From contig MSHC01000021.1 in assembly GCA_001940995.1 (NCBI GenBank), forward strand, positions 28,403-92,402: a stretch of 64,000 nt of DNA, written 5' to 3'. Both the position numbers and the translations under genes were made by a program. The DNA is from Ruminococcus sp. Phil15. Its GTDB lineage: Bacteria > Bacillota > Clostridia > Oscillospirales > Ruminococcaceae. Below the pieces are notes generated by a model. The model saw only the letters and a list, made by a program, of their open reading frames with translations, did no database searches and was not told where the DNA came from. The stretch's first letter is position 1; every line of letters starts with the position of its first letter. Below, piece by piece: positions 49,317-59,215 of the stretch.

Positions 49317-50111
49317 GTGAATATATTGATCCCTATGGCAGGCGCCGGAAAGAGATTTTCTGACGCAGGATATACCGTACCAAAGCCTATGATACCTACA
49401 TATTGCAGACACGACGGCAATGAATATCCTATGGCAGTCTGCGCAGTAAAAGATATTATACATCTTATCGGAAACGGAAGGCTTATACTGGCACTTCGCA
49501 GTGATAATTATAAGAATATGCAGGAGTATTTTCCCGATGCGGAGTATATTATCGTCGATTACCTTACCGAAGGTCAGGCTTGTACCTGTCTGCTGGCAAA
49601 GGAACTTATAAATTCTGACGAGCCGCTCTTTATAGGCGGATGTGACAGCGGAATGGCAGCGGATAAGGCAAAGCTTGAGGAAATATATGCAAACTCCGAT
49701 GCTGTGATTTTTACATACCGTAATAACGACTGTGTAACTGATAACCCTAACGCCTATGGTTGGGTCGTCACAGACGGAAGCACAAAAGCCGTGGATATAT
49801 CCGTAAAGAAAGCGATCTCTGATAACCCAATGAACGACCATGCAATATCGGCGTCATTTCTTTTCAGGCGTGGCAGAGATTTTGTGCGCTGTGCTGAAAA
49901 AATGATTGCTTGTAACGACAGAATAAATAATGAGTTTTATGCGGATTTGGTTATGAAATACTGTATTGACGAAGGATTGACTGTCAACGTGTTTGAGATA
50001 GATAAGTATATCTGCTGGGGAACACCCGCAGACTATGAGGATTATATGAGGACTGCCGAATATTGGAAGGGCTTCGTCGAGAGCGATGCGTTTGTTCCTG
50101 CAAAAGGGTAG
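49317..50111 (+). CDS. sugar-phosphate nucleotidyltransferase-like protein
   Basis: MNILIPMAGAGKRFSDAGYTVPKPMIP...KYICWGTPADYEDY. Confidence 0.82.
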   Translation: MNILIPMAGAGKRFSDAGYTVPKPMIPTYCRHDGNEYPMAVCAVKDIIHLIGNGRLILALRSDNYKNMQEYFPDAEYIIVDYLTEGQACTCLLAKELINSDEPLFIGGCDSGMAADKAKLEEIYANSDAVIFTYRNNDCVTDNPNAYGWVVTDGSTKAVDISVKKAISDNPMNDHAISASFLFRRGRDFVRCAEKMIACNDRINNEFYADLVMKYCIDEGLTVNVFEIDKYICWGTPADYEDYMRTAEYWKGFVESDAFVPAKG

Positions 50112-50135
50112 AGATTTTTTGAAAGGTGCATTTAA

Positions 50136-52217
50136 ATGAGTACCAGTGCAAACACAATGAAAAAGTCCGAGTGGAGAGAACTTATACCGCTTGTGGCAAT
50201 ATTCATTTTAAAAATAGTGCTTATGGGGCTTTTTTCTTCGGACTATCAGCAAAAGATGTTTGAACCGTTTGTTAACGAATGGCTGGATGGTCTTTCACGA
50301 GGAGAGCTTAATCCGTATCAGGCGTTTTATGACAGAGGGGAAAGCTTTGACTTCCCGTATCCCTGCGGAATGCTTATTATAATGAGCATAGGCGCATTTG
50401 TCAATAGACTGTTTCCGTCAGCGCCCATGTTCATTCATAATGTGATTTTCAAGTTCCCGCTTCTTGTTTTTGATACAATCGGATATATAGTCCTGAAAAA
50501 GCTGTATCCCGGAAAAAGAAGGAATTGCTTTTACATATACCTCTTATCTCCTATCGTTCTATATAGTGTGTTTATGCACGGACAGCTCGACATTATCCCA
50601 ATGGTGCTTCTTTTGGTATCGCTGTATAATATTTCGGGATCGTATTCTAGCCGTAGGTTTGCCCTTTCGGTGACTTTTCTTGCGGCTTCTGTCACGACGA
50701 AGCTTCATATTATCGCAGTAGTTCCGCTCATAATAATATATATATTCAAAAGATTCGGCAGCTTTAAGGCTCTGATATATACAGTCACCCTTTGCGTTGC
50801 CGATGGACTTGCTCTGAGCCTTATCGGAGGCAATGGATTTATGGAGGGCGTTGTTTTTAACCGAGAGGTAAACAGTGCCTTGCTTGTTGTGTTTGAATTT
50901 GGTACGCTCAATCTTTATCTTTCGCTGTTTGCTATCGGCTTCATCTATTTGTATATACTGAATTTGAAGCTTATAAACAGAGAAGTCCTGTTTACGCTGT
51001 GCGGAATGATATTTGCGGTTTTTCTTGCACTGTGCTTCCCAATGCCTGCGTGGTATACATGGGTAGTGCCGTTTATGGCTGTGTTCCTGATAAATGTTAA
51101 TTCCCGTACAGATTCGTTCTGGATGCACTTTTTCCTCAATGGCGCCTACTTGCTGTATTTCGTGTTCTTCCATAAAAGAGCGGGAGTATGCGATCTCTAT
51201 TTTTGCGGAATAAGCTGCGATTTTCTTAAAGTCGATAGCCCGACCCTCGTAAATATTTGTTTTACTGTCCTTACCTGTATTCTTGTTTGGAATATTTATA
51301 TCATGCATAAGCTCGGTATTGCGAATATGGGAATATACAGATTCCATGACAAGAATTTTGTTATCGGAATAAGCGGCGACAGCGGTGCCGGCAAATCAAC
51401 AATGCAGCAGAAGCTTTCTTCGCTTTTTATGCGCAATTACCTGCTTGTCATTGAGGGCGATGGAGACCATAAATGGGAGCGTGGTGACGAGAACTGGAAT
51501 GAATACACCCATTTAGACCCGAAAGCAAATTTTCTTTACCGTCAGGCTCAGGATATACTAAAGCTGAAAAAAAGCGAATGTGTTCGTAGAGTCGATTACG
51601 ACCATTCTACGGGAAGATTTACAGAGGAAAAGATAATAGTCCCCAAGAAATTTATCTCTATCAGTGGTTTGCATACCCTTTATCTTCCTCAGCTCCGTGA
51701 AAGCCTTGATTTGAAGATTTTCTTAGAAGCCGATGAGGAACTGCGTTGCTATTGGAAGGTCAGCCGTGATTCAGGCGAAAGGGCGCAAACCGAGGAGGAC
51801 ATCAGAAGAAAAATATGCGAGAGATATGAAGACGCAAAAAAGTATATTATTCCTCAGAAGGAATATGCAGATATTGTTTTTCGCCATACGTTGGAGAGCA
51901 AAGATCCGCTTCGTATCGGAATGCAAATATGGGTAAATACGCAGATAGATATAGGCGATATTATTGAAGCGCTTCATAATCTCGGCGTAGATATTGAATA
52001 CTCGTTCTCGGAAAACCTGCGTTATCAGGTGGTTGAGTATCATCCGTCTGAGAATGGCGGTGATCCGGAAATTGATTTTAAAAAGCTGTACTATAACATA
52101 GTAGAGTCGAACTATGAGATACTCGGAGTGGATTTCAAAGCCGATGATATAGCTGACGGAATTGAAAAGCTTATAATAATGCGTGCGCTGAGTGAAAAAA
52201 TGAGGTTTTCAATATGA
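50136..52217 (+). CDS. fusion: integral membrane glycosyltransferase-like domain + uridine kinase-like P-loop domain
   Basis: About 400 aa multi-TM N-terminus; C-terminal NFVIGISGDSGAGKSTMQQKLSSLF Walker A and kinase region. Confidence 0.8.
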   Translation: MSTSANTMKKSEWRELIPLVAIFILKIVLMGLFSSDYQQKMFEPFVNEWLDGLSRGELNPYQAFYDRGESFDFPYPCGMLIIMSIGAFVNRLFPSAPMFIHNVIFKFPLLVFDTIGYIVLKKLYPGKRRNCFYIYLLSPIVLYSVFMHGQLDIIPMVLLLVSLYNISGSYSSRRFALSVTFLAASVTTKLHIIAVVPLIIIYIFKRFGSFKALIYTVTLCVADGLALSLIGGNGFMEGVVFNREVNSALLVVFEFGTLNLYLSLFAIGFIYLYILNLKLINREVLFTLCGMIFAVFLALCFPMPAWYTWVVPFMAVFLINVNSRTDSFWMHFFLNGAYLLYFVFFHKRAGVCDLYFCGISCDFLKVDSPTLVNICFTVLTCILVWNIYIMHKLGIANMGIYRFHDKNFVIGISGDSGAGKSTMQQKLSSLFMRNYLLVIEGDGDHKWERGDENWNEYTHLDPKANFLYRQAQDILKLKKSECVRRVDYDHSTGRFTEEKIIVPKKFISISGLHTLYLPQLRESLDLKIFLEADEELRCYWKVSRDSGERAQTEEDIRRKICERYEDAKKYIIPQKEYADIVFRHTLESKDPLRIGMQIWVNTQIDIGDIIEALHNLGVDIEYSFSENLRYQVVEYHPSENGGDPEIDFKKLYYNIVESNYEILGVDFKADDIADGIEKLIIMRALSEKMRFSI

Positions 52218-52891
52218 GGGCTGTAATATTTGATATTGATGATACGTTATATCCGTATGACGTATGCGATAAAAAGGGTATGAACGAGCTTTATGCCGCT
52301 TTTCTCGAATATAAGGAGATGTCCCGCAGCGAATTTGATTTGCTTGTGTCACAGGCTAAAAAAGCCGTAAAGTTACGCACAGGGAATACAGCGGCAAGTC
52401 ATAACAGAATGTTGTACGTTCAGGCTATGTGCGAACTGAGAGGTATATTTTCACCCGAAAAGTGTATAAGGCTCTATAACAGCTATTGGGATGCCTTTCT
52501 TGATAATATGCGTTTGTATGACGGTGCGATAGAGCTTCTGGAAAAGCTTAAAACAATGGGCGTAGCAATAGGGTTTTGCACAGACCTTACTGTTCATATT
52601 CAAATGAGAAAGCTTGTTAAACTCGGTATATCGCATATTCCGAACGCAGTGGTCACAAGCGAGGAATGCGGGTTCGAAAAACCGGATAAGAGTATGTTTA
52701 TCACGATGCTTGAAAAGCTTCATGCCTCGCCGAGCGAAGCAATAATGGTAGGGGATAGCATAGAAAAGGATATGGAGGGTGCCGCAAATTGCGGAATATA
52801 CCCTGTGCTTTTCGGGAAAAAGTCGGACAAATATGAGTATGCAGAGAATTTTGAAGCCCTGTATAAAATTCTGGAAGGAATATGCAGATGA
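52214..52891 (+). CDS. HAD superfamily hydrolase
   Basis: MRAVIFDIDDTLYPYD; CGFEKPDKSMF; IMVGDSIEKDMEGAANCGI. Confidence 0.93.
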   Translation: MRAVIFDIDDTLYPYDVCDKKGMNELYAAFLEYKEMSRSEFDLLVSQAKKAVKLRTGNTAASHNRMLYVQAMCELRGIFSPEKCIRLYNSYWDAFLDNMRLYDGAIELLEKLKTMGVAIGFCTDLTVHIQMRKLVKLGISHIPNAVVTSEECGFEKPDKSMFITMLEKLHASPSEAIMVGDSIEKDMEGAANCGIYPVLFGKKSDKYEYAENFEALYKILEGICR

Positions 52892-53304
52892 ATGAGTTCT
52901 TAAAAAAATTCAGCATTAAGGAATGTGCCAAGTTCCTCGTGGGCGGAGGAAGCGCAGTATTAACTGATTTTACGCTGTATTATCTGCTTATGCACTTGGG
53001 CATGGGAACGGATATCTCGAAGCTTATATCTTATGTCTCAGGAGCGGCGGTAGGCTTTGTTATCAACAAGCTGTGGACTTTCCAAAGCAAGAAATTCAAA
53101 ACCTCTGAGATTGTAAAATACATAATCCTTTATGCTGTATCAGCAGTTGCAAATTCGCTGGTGAATAATCTGGTGCTGAGGATTTTCAGTATATCCTTGA
53201 TTGCGTTTCTTGCCGCAACGGGAGTAAGCACGGTGATAAACTTTCTCGGGCAAAAGTTTTTTGTCTTTACAAAGGAAAAGTCCGATAAATGTGTGTTGAA
53301 ATAA
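52882..53304 (+). CDS. GtrA-like family protein
   Basis: KFLVGGGSAVLTDFTLYYLL...GAAVGFVINKLWTFQSK; four TMs. Confidence 0.9.
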   Translation: MQMNEFLKKFSIKECAKFLVGGGSAVLTDFTLYYLLMHLGMGTDISKLISYVSGAAVGFVINKLWTFQSKKFKTSEIVKYIILYAVSAVANSLVNNLVLRIFSISLIAFLAATGVSTVINFLGQKFFVFTKEKSDKCVLK

Positions 53305-53327
53305 ATATAAAACAGGGAGAAGCAGTT

Positions 53328-54056
53328 ATGTTGTTTTCAATTATTATTCCTTGCTACAATGAGGAGAAGAATATCCCATTGCTGCTTAGCAGGTTTTCTG
53401 AGGTTATCAAAGAACGTCAAGATATCGAGGTTTTGCTTGTTGATAACGGTTCTACGGATAATTCCGCAGAGGTATTGAATAGGCTAATAGGCGAATATAG
53501 CTTTGCACGAAAGGTCACGGTGGAGGTAAACCAAGGCTACGGATACGGGATTCTTAGCGGACTTGCCCAAGCAAAAGGGGATTTTCTTGGCTGGACTCAC
53601 GCCGATATGCAGACCGACCCGCTTGACGTTGTAAAGGCTGTCGATATAATAAAAAAGAATAAGTGCAAAAAGAACATTTATGTGAAAGGAAAAAGACGTG
53701 GAAGAAGTCTGTTTGACCTTGTTTTCACATGGGGAATGGGCGTGTTTGAAACGCTGTACTTGGGTGAAAAGCTCTCAGACATAAATGCACAGCCCAATAT
53801 GTTCAGCAGAAGCTTTTATGAGAAATGGATAGATCCGCCTTACGATTTTTCGCTGGATCTTTACGCTTTTTATTTGGCGAGAAAAAAGCATTGCAGACTA
53901 ATAAGATTTGACGTGTTTTTTCCAAAGCGTATCCATGGAGAGTCCAAGTGGAATACGGGATTTAAGTCAAAGCTGAAATTTATCAAAAGAACCTTGGATT
54001 TTTCGGTAAGCCTGAAAAATAGAATAAAAAGCAATAAAGGGGATAATGAGGTATGA
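53328..54056 (+). CDS. glycosyltransferase family 2 (DPM1-like)
   Basis: LFSIIIPCYNEEKNIPLLLSRF...LLVDNGSTDNS...GWTHADMQTDP. Confidence 0.92.
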   Translation: MLFSIIIPCYNEEKNIPLLLSRFSEVIKERQDIEVLLVDNGSTDNSAEVLNRLIGEYSFARKVTVEVNQGYGYGILSGLAQAKGDFLGWTHADMQTDPLDVVKAVDIIKKNKCKKNIYVKGKRRGRSLFDLVFTWGMGVFETLYLGEKLSDINAQPNMFSRSFYEKWIDPPYDFSLDLYAFYLARKKHCRLIRFDVFFPKRIHGESKWNTGFKSKLKFIKRTLDFSVSLKNRIKSNKGDNEV

Positions 54057-54694
54057 CAGAATATATTGCACACAGAATAAATACTGTCAGAGAACTTCAC
54101 GAAGTTCCGTGCGAATACGGCGTGGAGCTTGATTTGAGAGATGACTGTGACGGCAGTATCTACATAAACCACGATCCGTTTGTTAGGGGAGAATCCTTTG
54201 AGGAGTATCTCAAGATATATTCCCAAAATCAAAGGGGAACAATGATACTTAACGTCAAAAGCGAGCGTATCGAGCATAAGGTGCTTGAGCTTATCAAAAA
54301 ATACGGGATCGAAAAATACTTTTTCCTTGACAGCAGTTTTCCTATGATAAAGCTATTATCCGATAGTGGGGGGAAGAATATTGCGCTGAGATTTTCGGAG
54401 TATGAGGGAATGGACACCGCTTTGGCAATGAAAAATAAAATTGACTGGGTGTGGGTCGATTGCTTTTCGATACTCCCTCTGAACAAAATGGTTTACTCCA
54501 AATTAAAAGAATTGAATTACAAAATATGTGTTGTATCTCCCGAGTTACAAGGACAGCCTGAAAAAATTGAGGAGTATGGACGGTATATGGCGGATAACGG
54601 TATTGTTCCCGATGCCGTATGCACAAAGCAGTGTAATATCGAAAAATGGAAAAATATTCTGAGCAAGGAGAACGCTTTAGATGCTAAATATTAA
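54053..54694 (+). CDS. GDPD-like phosphodiesterase-fold protein
   Basis: IAHRINTVRELHEVPCEYGVELDLRDDCDGSIYINHDPF resembles the GDPD N-terminal motif. Confidence 0.6.
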   Translation: MTEYIAHRINTVRELHEVPCEYGVELDLRDDCDGSIYINHDPFVRGESFEEYLKIYSQNQRGTMILNVKSERIEHKVLELIKKYGIEKYFFLDSSFPMIKLLSDSGGKNIALRFSEYEGMDTALAMKNKIDWVWVDCFSILPLNKMVYSKLKELNYKICVVSPELQGQPEKIEEYGRYMADNGIVPDAVCTKQCNIEKWKNILSKENALDAKY

Positions 54695-55718
54695 TGAAAT
54701 TAATGCTAAGGAGCTTTCATATATGTCCAAATGGGCAAGCTGCTGCGAGGACATTGTGCAGGCAGGAGGGGGAAATACTTCCGTAAAGCAGGACAACGGA
54801 GTGATGCTTATTAAAGCATCCGGATACTCCCTTTCCGACGTTACCGTAAGCGAGGGCTATTCCGCTGTCAATCTTCGCATGATAAGCGAGTGCGTGTATA
54901 GTGACTATTGCAATGATATACCAAAAGAAGCGCTAATCAGCGGCAAAAGACCGTCAATCGAAACGTTTCTTCATTCAATGACAAAAAAGTATACCATACA
55001 CACCCACCCTCTTTGCGTCACAAGGCTTGCAGTGAGGAAAGATGGTATGGATACATTAAAAAAGCTGTTTCCCCAGTCGGTTACCGTTGGGTATGCAGTT
55101 CCGGGTATCGCCCTTGCAAGGAAGATAGCCGAAGCAATGAAACGCAGCGGTAATGCTGACGTTGTGTTTTTGCAGAATCATGGGCTTATCGTAAGCGCCG
55201 ACACCCCGAAAGAAGCTGTTAAGCTCCATACCGAGGTTATAACAAGAATTTGCGGTTTTCTCGAAATGCCTTCGGAAAAATTTCTGCTTGCCTGTAGATT
55301 GTTTGAAACCATGCATTCTGCAGATAACGAAATGATAGTATGTCCCGTCGATAATGAGTATGTAAGTCGGGCGCTTAAAATTACAGACGGCAGGGAGTGG
55401 GAATATAGGTATTCTCCAGATTGCGTGGTCTACTGCGGCGAAAGGTTTGCCGTCCTTAATTCGGATGATAAAATACAGGAACAGCTAGCTTCGTTTATTT
55501 CAGACCACGGAATGCCAAAGGTTATAATATGCGGGGGACTTGCGTTCGTCACAGCCAAAAATGTAAAGAGCTTTAAGGATACCGAGAGCGTACTCGGCTT
55601 TACCGCAAAAATATTTATGAGTGAACAGGAAAACGATGTTAACGTACTGGGTCAATCAGATTGCGCCATGCTTTTGAATTGGGAACCGGAAAAATATCGC
55701 AGGCGTGTGAATTCCTGA
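54681..55718 (+). CDS. class II aldolase/adducin family protein
   Basis: AGGGNTSVKQ...YTIHTHPLCVTRLAVR...VVFLQNHGLIVSADTP. Confidence 0.88.
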   Translation: MLNINEINAKELSYMSKWASCCEDIVQAGGGNTSVKQDNGVMLIKASGYSLSDVTVSEGYSAVNLRMISECVYSDYCNDIPKEALISGKRPSIETFLHSMTKKYTIHTHPLCVTRLAVRKDGMDTLKKLFPQSVTVGYAVPGIALARKIAEAMKRSGNADVVFLQNHGLIVSADTPKEAVKLHTEVITRICGFLEMPSEKFLLACRLFETMHSADNEMIVCPVDNEYVSRALKITDGREWEYRYSPDCVVYCGERFAVLNSDDKIQEQLASFISDHGMPKVIICGGLAFVTAKNVKSFKDTESVLGFTAKIFMSEQENDVNVLGQSDCAMLLNWEPEKYRRRVNS

Positions 55719-55868
55719 TATCCAAACGACCCGGATAAGTCTATCGCTGTCAAAGCTTAATATAGACTGAAATATGGCCAAATGCAAACCCAACGGATTT
55801 ATTCCGATGAGCTAATGCCGGTAGTCAATATAAAATGAGGCGCAAAAAAACCATAGCGCCGCTCCGCC

Positions 55869-56648
55869 TTAAATTATCTGTGTAACAAACTGAGGGAAGC
55901 CCTTTTCACAAGGGCTTCCCTCAGTTTTCAAAAAACGGGAGCAGAGATTTTTTCTCTGCCTCAGATATTCTTCCTTTTGCTTATGCGGAACGGCAGGCAA
56001 AGGTTTAACACCATTCTGAGCTTTCAGGCATTCGTTCCAGTCCTTAAACTCAGGTGCAAGCCGTTTAACGTTTGAATATCCGTTTTCATGAAGAATATCC
56101 CTTAGACGGTCAACAGCCTCAATTCCACCCTCATCGTTATCTACACAAAGTATAATTCCACGGAGGTTAGAATGGTTCTTCAAAGCCGTTAAAACAGCGT
56201 TTTCATAGACACCGTTCATTGCAATATATGAGTGCTGCTGCCAGTCTTTCGGATAGAGGGTGAGGAAACTCATCATATCTATGGGAGCTTCAAACACAAA
56301 CAGCTTTTCCGACTTACCGAAGTGAGAAAAGCTGTATCTTGTGTCCGAACCCTCGCAGGTTATGCGGAATGCATTCCCAAAAGAATTGGTTGAACGCTTG
56401 CTTGCCTGTCTTGGAACTCTGTTTTCATCAATGCCCACAAAGACCGCATTGTGATGTTCCTTATCCTCATAGAGAGTATGTTGCTTTGCAAAATGGCTGA
56501 TAATATCGGGAGAAATGAATCTTTGCTTGATTAGGTAAGCGAAAACTCTATGCATATTCGGATTTGCGACCGGAAGCTTGAAATCTTTCTTTTTTTCCTT
56601 TGCAGTAGCTTTCGGCGGACTGTGGGACAGCGGAGTTACTGCTGTCAC
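55869..56648 (-). pseudogene. DUF3991/TOPRIM-like mobile-element protein, C-terminal part
   Basis: NAVFVGIDENRVPRQASKRS; KLFVFEAPIDMMSFLTLYPKDWQQHSYIAMNG; GIILCVDNDEGGIEAVDRL; separated by stop/GTGA overlap from its N-terminal part. Confidence 0.65.
55887..55927. repeat. perfect 18-bp inverted repeat with 5-nt loop
   Basis: AAACTGAGGGAAGCCCTT-TTCAC-AAGGGCTTCCCTCAGTTT. Confidence 0.9.
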
Positions 56649-56914
56649 AGCAATTCCTGCACCGCCGTCTGAAAGTCCATATCATAGAATTCCTGCATAA
56701 ATTTTATTGCTCCGCCGCCGACCTGATTTTTATGGTCAAACCAGGTCGAGCCACAGAGCGTTATGCTGTCGTGCTTTCCTGAGCTGTCATAGTAAATGAG
56801 CTTATGCTCTCTGCCGACACGTTCTAATTTTTCACCTCTCATTCGTAAAAACTCCGCTAAATCTACGGAGTTTGCTATTACTTTTTGTTCGTCTGTGAAT
56901 GGGATATATGGCAT
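56645..56914 (-). pseudogene. DUF3991/TOPRIM-like protein, N-terminal (CHC2-like) part
   Basis: MPYIPFTDEQKVIANSVDLAEFLRMRGEKL...CGSTWFDHKNQVGGGAIKFMQEFYDMDFQTAVQELL. Confidence 0.6.
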
Positions 56915-57016
56915 GGAAACCTCCTTTCGTGGGTTGATTTTTCGGGTTTGGTGTGGTATAATGAATGATAATATAATGAAATTTCTATTTTATATGAATG
57001 GAAGATGTGAGAAAAA

Positions 57017-57514
57017 GTGGAAATAAATAGTGAATTTATTGAAAATATAAATGGGATTGGTTGGTTTTGTAATTGTGGGAATAATATTCCTGAAAATTTG
57101 GGGCTAAAAGTTAAATCCGCAGGTGAAGCAAAGAAAACAATATCAAGTCTAAGATGGGAAAATATTATTCTCGATAATCAAGGAGAATTGACATCTCAGT
57201 TGTCAATTCGTTCTTGTAAAGGTTTGGGAAAAGAGTACCAAGAATGGAATGAGCTCGTAAAGAAAGTGAAAAGGTGTTATATGCCCATTTGGAGGAAAAC
57301 TTGGAACAAAGAACTTAAAAAAATAGAATTAGCAGATAAAGAAGTATTGGACAATGTTTGCTTTAATATATTGACATTAGTTATGGTTGATGTGTACAAA
57401 GATATTATTCCAGCCACACCGTTTTGGGAAAAACTTTTAGAAATATATCGTTTAGGATATCTTCCGTGTGGTTGGAAAGGAAAGAAAGATAAAGGAGTAT
57501 TTCTAGTGTACTAA
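57017..57514 (+). CDS. hypothetical protein, possible orphan immunity-type protein
   Basis: 165 aa; C-terminal FWEKLLEIYRLGYLPCGWKGKKDKGVFLVY resembles polymorphic-toxin immunity proteins; AT-rich. Confidence 0.45.
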   Translation: MEINSEFIENINGIGWFCNCGNNIPENLGLKVKSAGEAKKTISSLRWENIILDNQGELTSQLSIRSCKGLGKEYQEWNELVKKVKRCYMPIWRKTWNKELKKIELADKEVLDNVCFNILTLVMVDVYKDIIPATPFWEKLLEIYRLGYLPCGWKGKKDKGVFLVY

Positions 57515-57608
57515 CCCCAAATCGCTAATTGGATATTGCCTATAATTCTAATTTCTACCTCTAAAATATAGAAGGACTGAGTACCCCCTCAGTCCTTTTT
57601 CTGTTACC

Positions 57609-57899
57609 TCAATACTTCACATTCTCCGCAAATTTCACTATCAGCTGCGAAAAGCTCTGCCTTTCCATCATATCCGTACTGAGATATGCACCCGAAACAA
57701 CGGTCAGCTTGTTCTCCGAAAGCACAGCGTAAGTTTCGGTGTACCCGAACTGCGTCGCCATGCCGTCGGACTTCTGAACAGAGCCATAACGCTGATACTT
57801 GCCCTTAGAAACAACACTGCCGGTCATTCGGTAGCTTGACACAAAATCGTCCTCGTTTACCGTAAACTTTATCTCGTTTGCAATTTCGTCAAGTGACAT
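57609..57899 (-). CDS. hypothetical protein
   Basis: 96 aa ORF on the minus strand with plausible composition. Confidence 0.45.
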   Translation of the reverse strand: MSLDEIANEIKFTVNEDDFVSSYRMTGSVVSKGKYQRYGSVQKSDGMATQFGYTETYAVLSENKLTVVSGAYLSTDMMERQSFSQLIVKFAENVKY

Positions 57900-57913
57900 T
57901 TTGCCTTTCCTAA

Positions 57914-58066
57914 TTAACTTTTTTGCCGTTTTTTCGCTTCCCTAAGGGTAGCATTATCATCAATATCCTTTGCAAATGCTTACAAAATCTGTTCATCGTC
58001 AAACAATGTCATCATAATATCCACAACCTCCTGTTCCTTATTTTCCGGATATTCTTTCAACACAGA
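57914..58066 (-). pseudogene. possible Rpn/PD-(D/E)XK transposase-family C-terminal remnant
   Basis: Reads VLKEYPENKEQEVVDIMMTLFDDEQIL*AFAKDIDDNATLREAKKRQKS*, with an in-frame stop. Confidence 0.35.
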
Positions 58067-58130
58067 TAAACAATATTTAATTTTTATGTACTAATTCTAC
58101 AAATACGAATTTGTCCTTTTGTAAATTGTG

Positions 58131-58891
58131 CTAATAATCTGCCTTTGTTGTTTTGCTACATAAAGTAAATATATGTGTAGCAAATATAATTTGAATACAT
58201 GTGGAAATGGCAATTCCTACACCCTCATTAATTGATATCCCATAACTTACAATCGCATTACAAATAGAATGAAAGAGAATGCATGGTAATATACTTCCTC
58301 CTATTTTATTGATAGCTGCAAGTGAAAAGGCTGAGCCTACCGATGAAACTGCAAACCATAAATAATTCCCCGAATATTGATATGTGCCTTTAATAAAACA
58401 AAGTGGAATATGCCATACAATCCATATAGCACTATTTATCAAAGTGGCAACAAAAAATCCAAACTTTTTTCCAGTTTAGGTTGCAAATACCCTCTCCACC
58501 CAATTTCTTCAAGCCCACCAAATAATAACATTACAGGTGTAAAAACAACTACTTGCCACCAATTGCCAATGATACTTACATCACCAAATAAAAATGGTAT
58601 TCCAAATCGAATTGCCATAAAGATACCAATTAATAAAATTTCTAAAATTGGCTGATTAAACTTAAAAGAAGATTTTATAAAATAACATATTCCGCTTTCG
58701 TCAGATTCATTTTGCATAACAACATATCCACTGATTGCAGGAGCGCATACAGCAATGACATAAAAAATAATTCCTATATTGTATGTGGGATGTTCATATA
58801 ATCCTACTTTGCTTAAAATTATATCAAATCCCCAAAATAAATAGGTTATAGTGAATGTTAAAACCAAATATTGATAAATTTTTTTAGACAT
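58131..58891 (-). pseudogene. CPBP family intramembrane protease, frameshifted
   Basis: Upstream ORF ends EEIGWRGYLQPKLEKSLDFLLPL*; downstream ORF starts INSAIWIVWHIPLCF; one added A in the A6 tract joins them. Confidence 0.85.
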
Positions 58892-58929
58892 TTTACTACC
58901 TCTTAAAACTTAAAATCCATAAACAAAAA

Positions 58930-59190
58930 CTACACCATTGTTCCTGCAATGCCATTGCCTTGATAGTCGGGATGTACCAATACATAGTGGATATATGTGA
59001 CCATTTCACTGTCGTCTAATGCTCGGAGCAATCCAACTAATTTATCGTTATCCCAAGCAGTTATAACGGTAGACGAGTGTTTAAGCGCCTTGCGTAATCT
59101 TGACGGATAATTGCCTGATACCCAGTTTACTGACAAAGATAAATCCTGTGCCTGCTTTTCTGAAAATCGTTTTTCTTTTGTAAACGTAAT
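58930..59190 (-). pseudogene. truncated GNAT acetyltransferase
   Basis: TAWDNDKLVGLLRALDDSEMVTYIHYVLVHPDYQGNGIAGTMV* stops just after the acetyl-CoA-binding motif. Confidence 0.6.
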
Positions 59191-59215
59191 ATTGCCTATA
59201 ATAAACCCCTTATTT

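Noticed and set aside
50559-51347. 262-aa antisense ORF in the GT/kinase fusion
   Set aside because: Antisense artefact of a strong coding frame; no domain signature.
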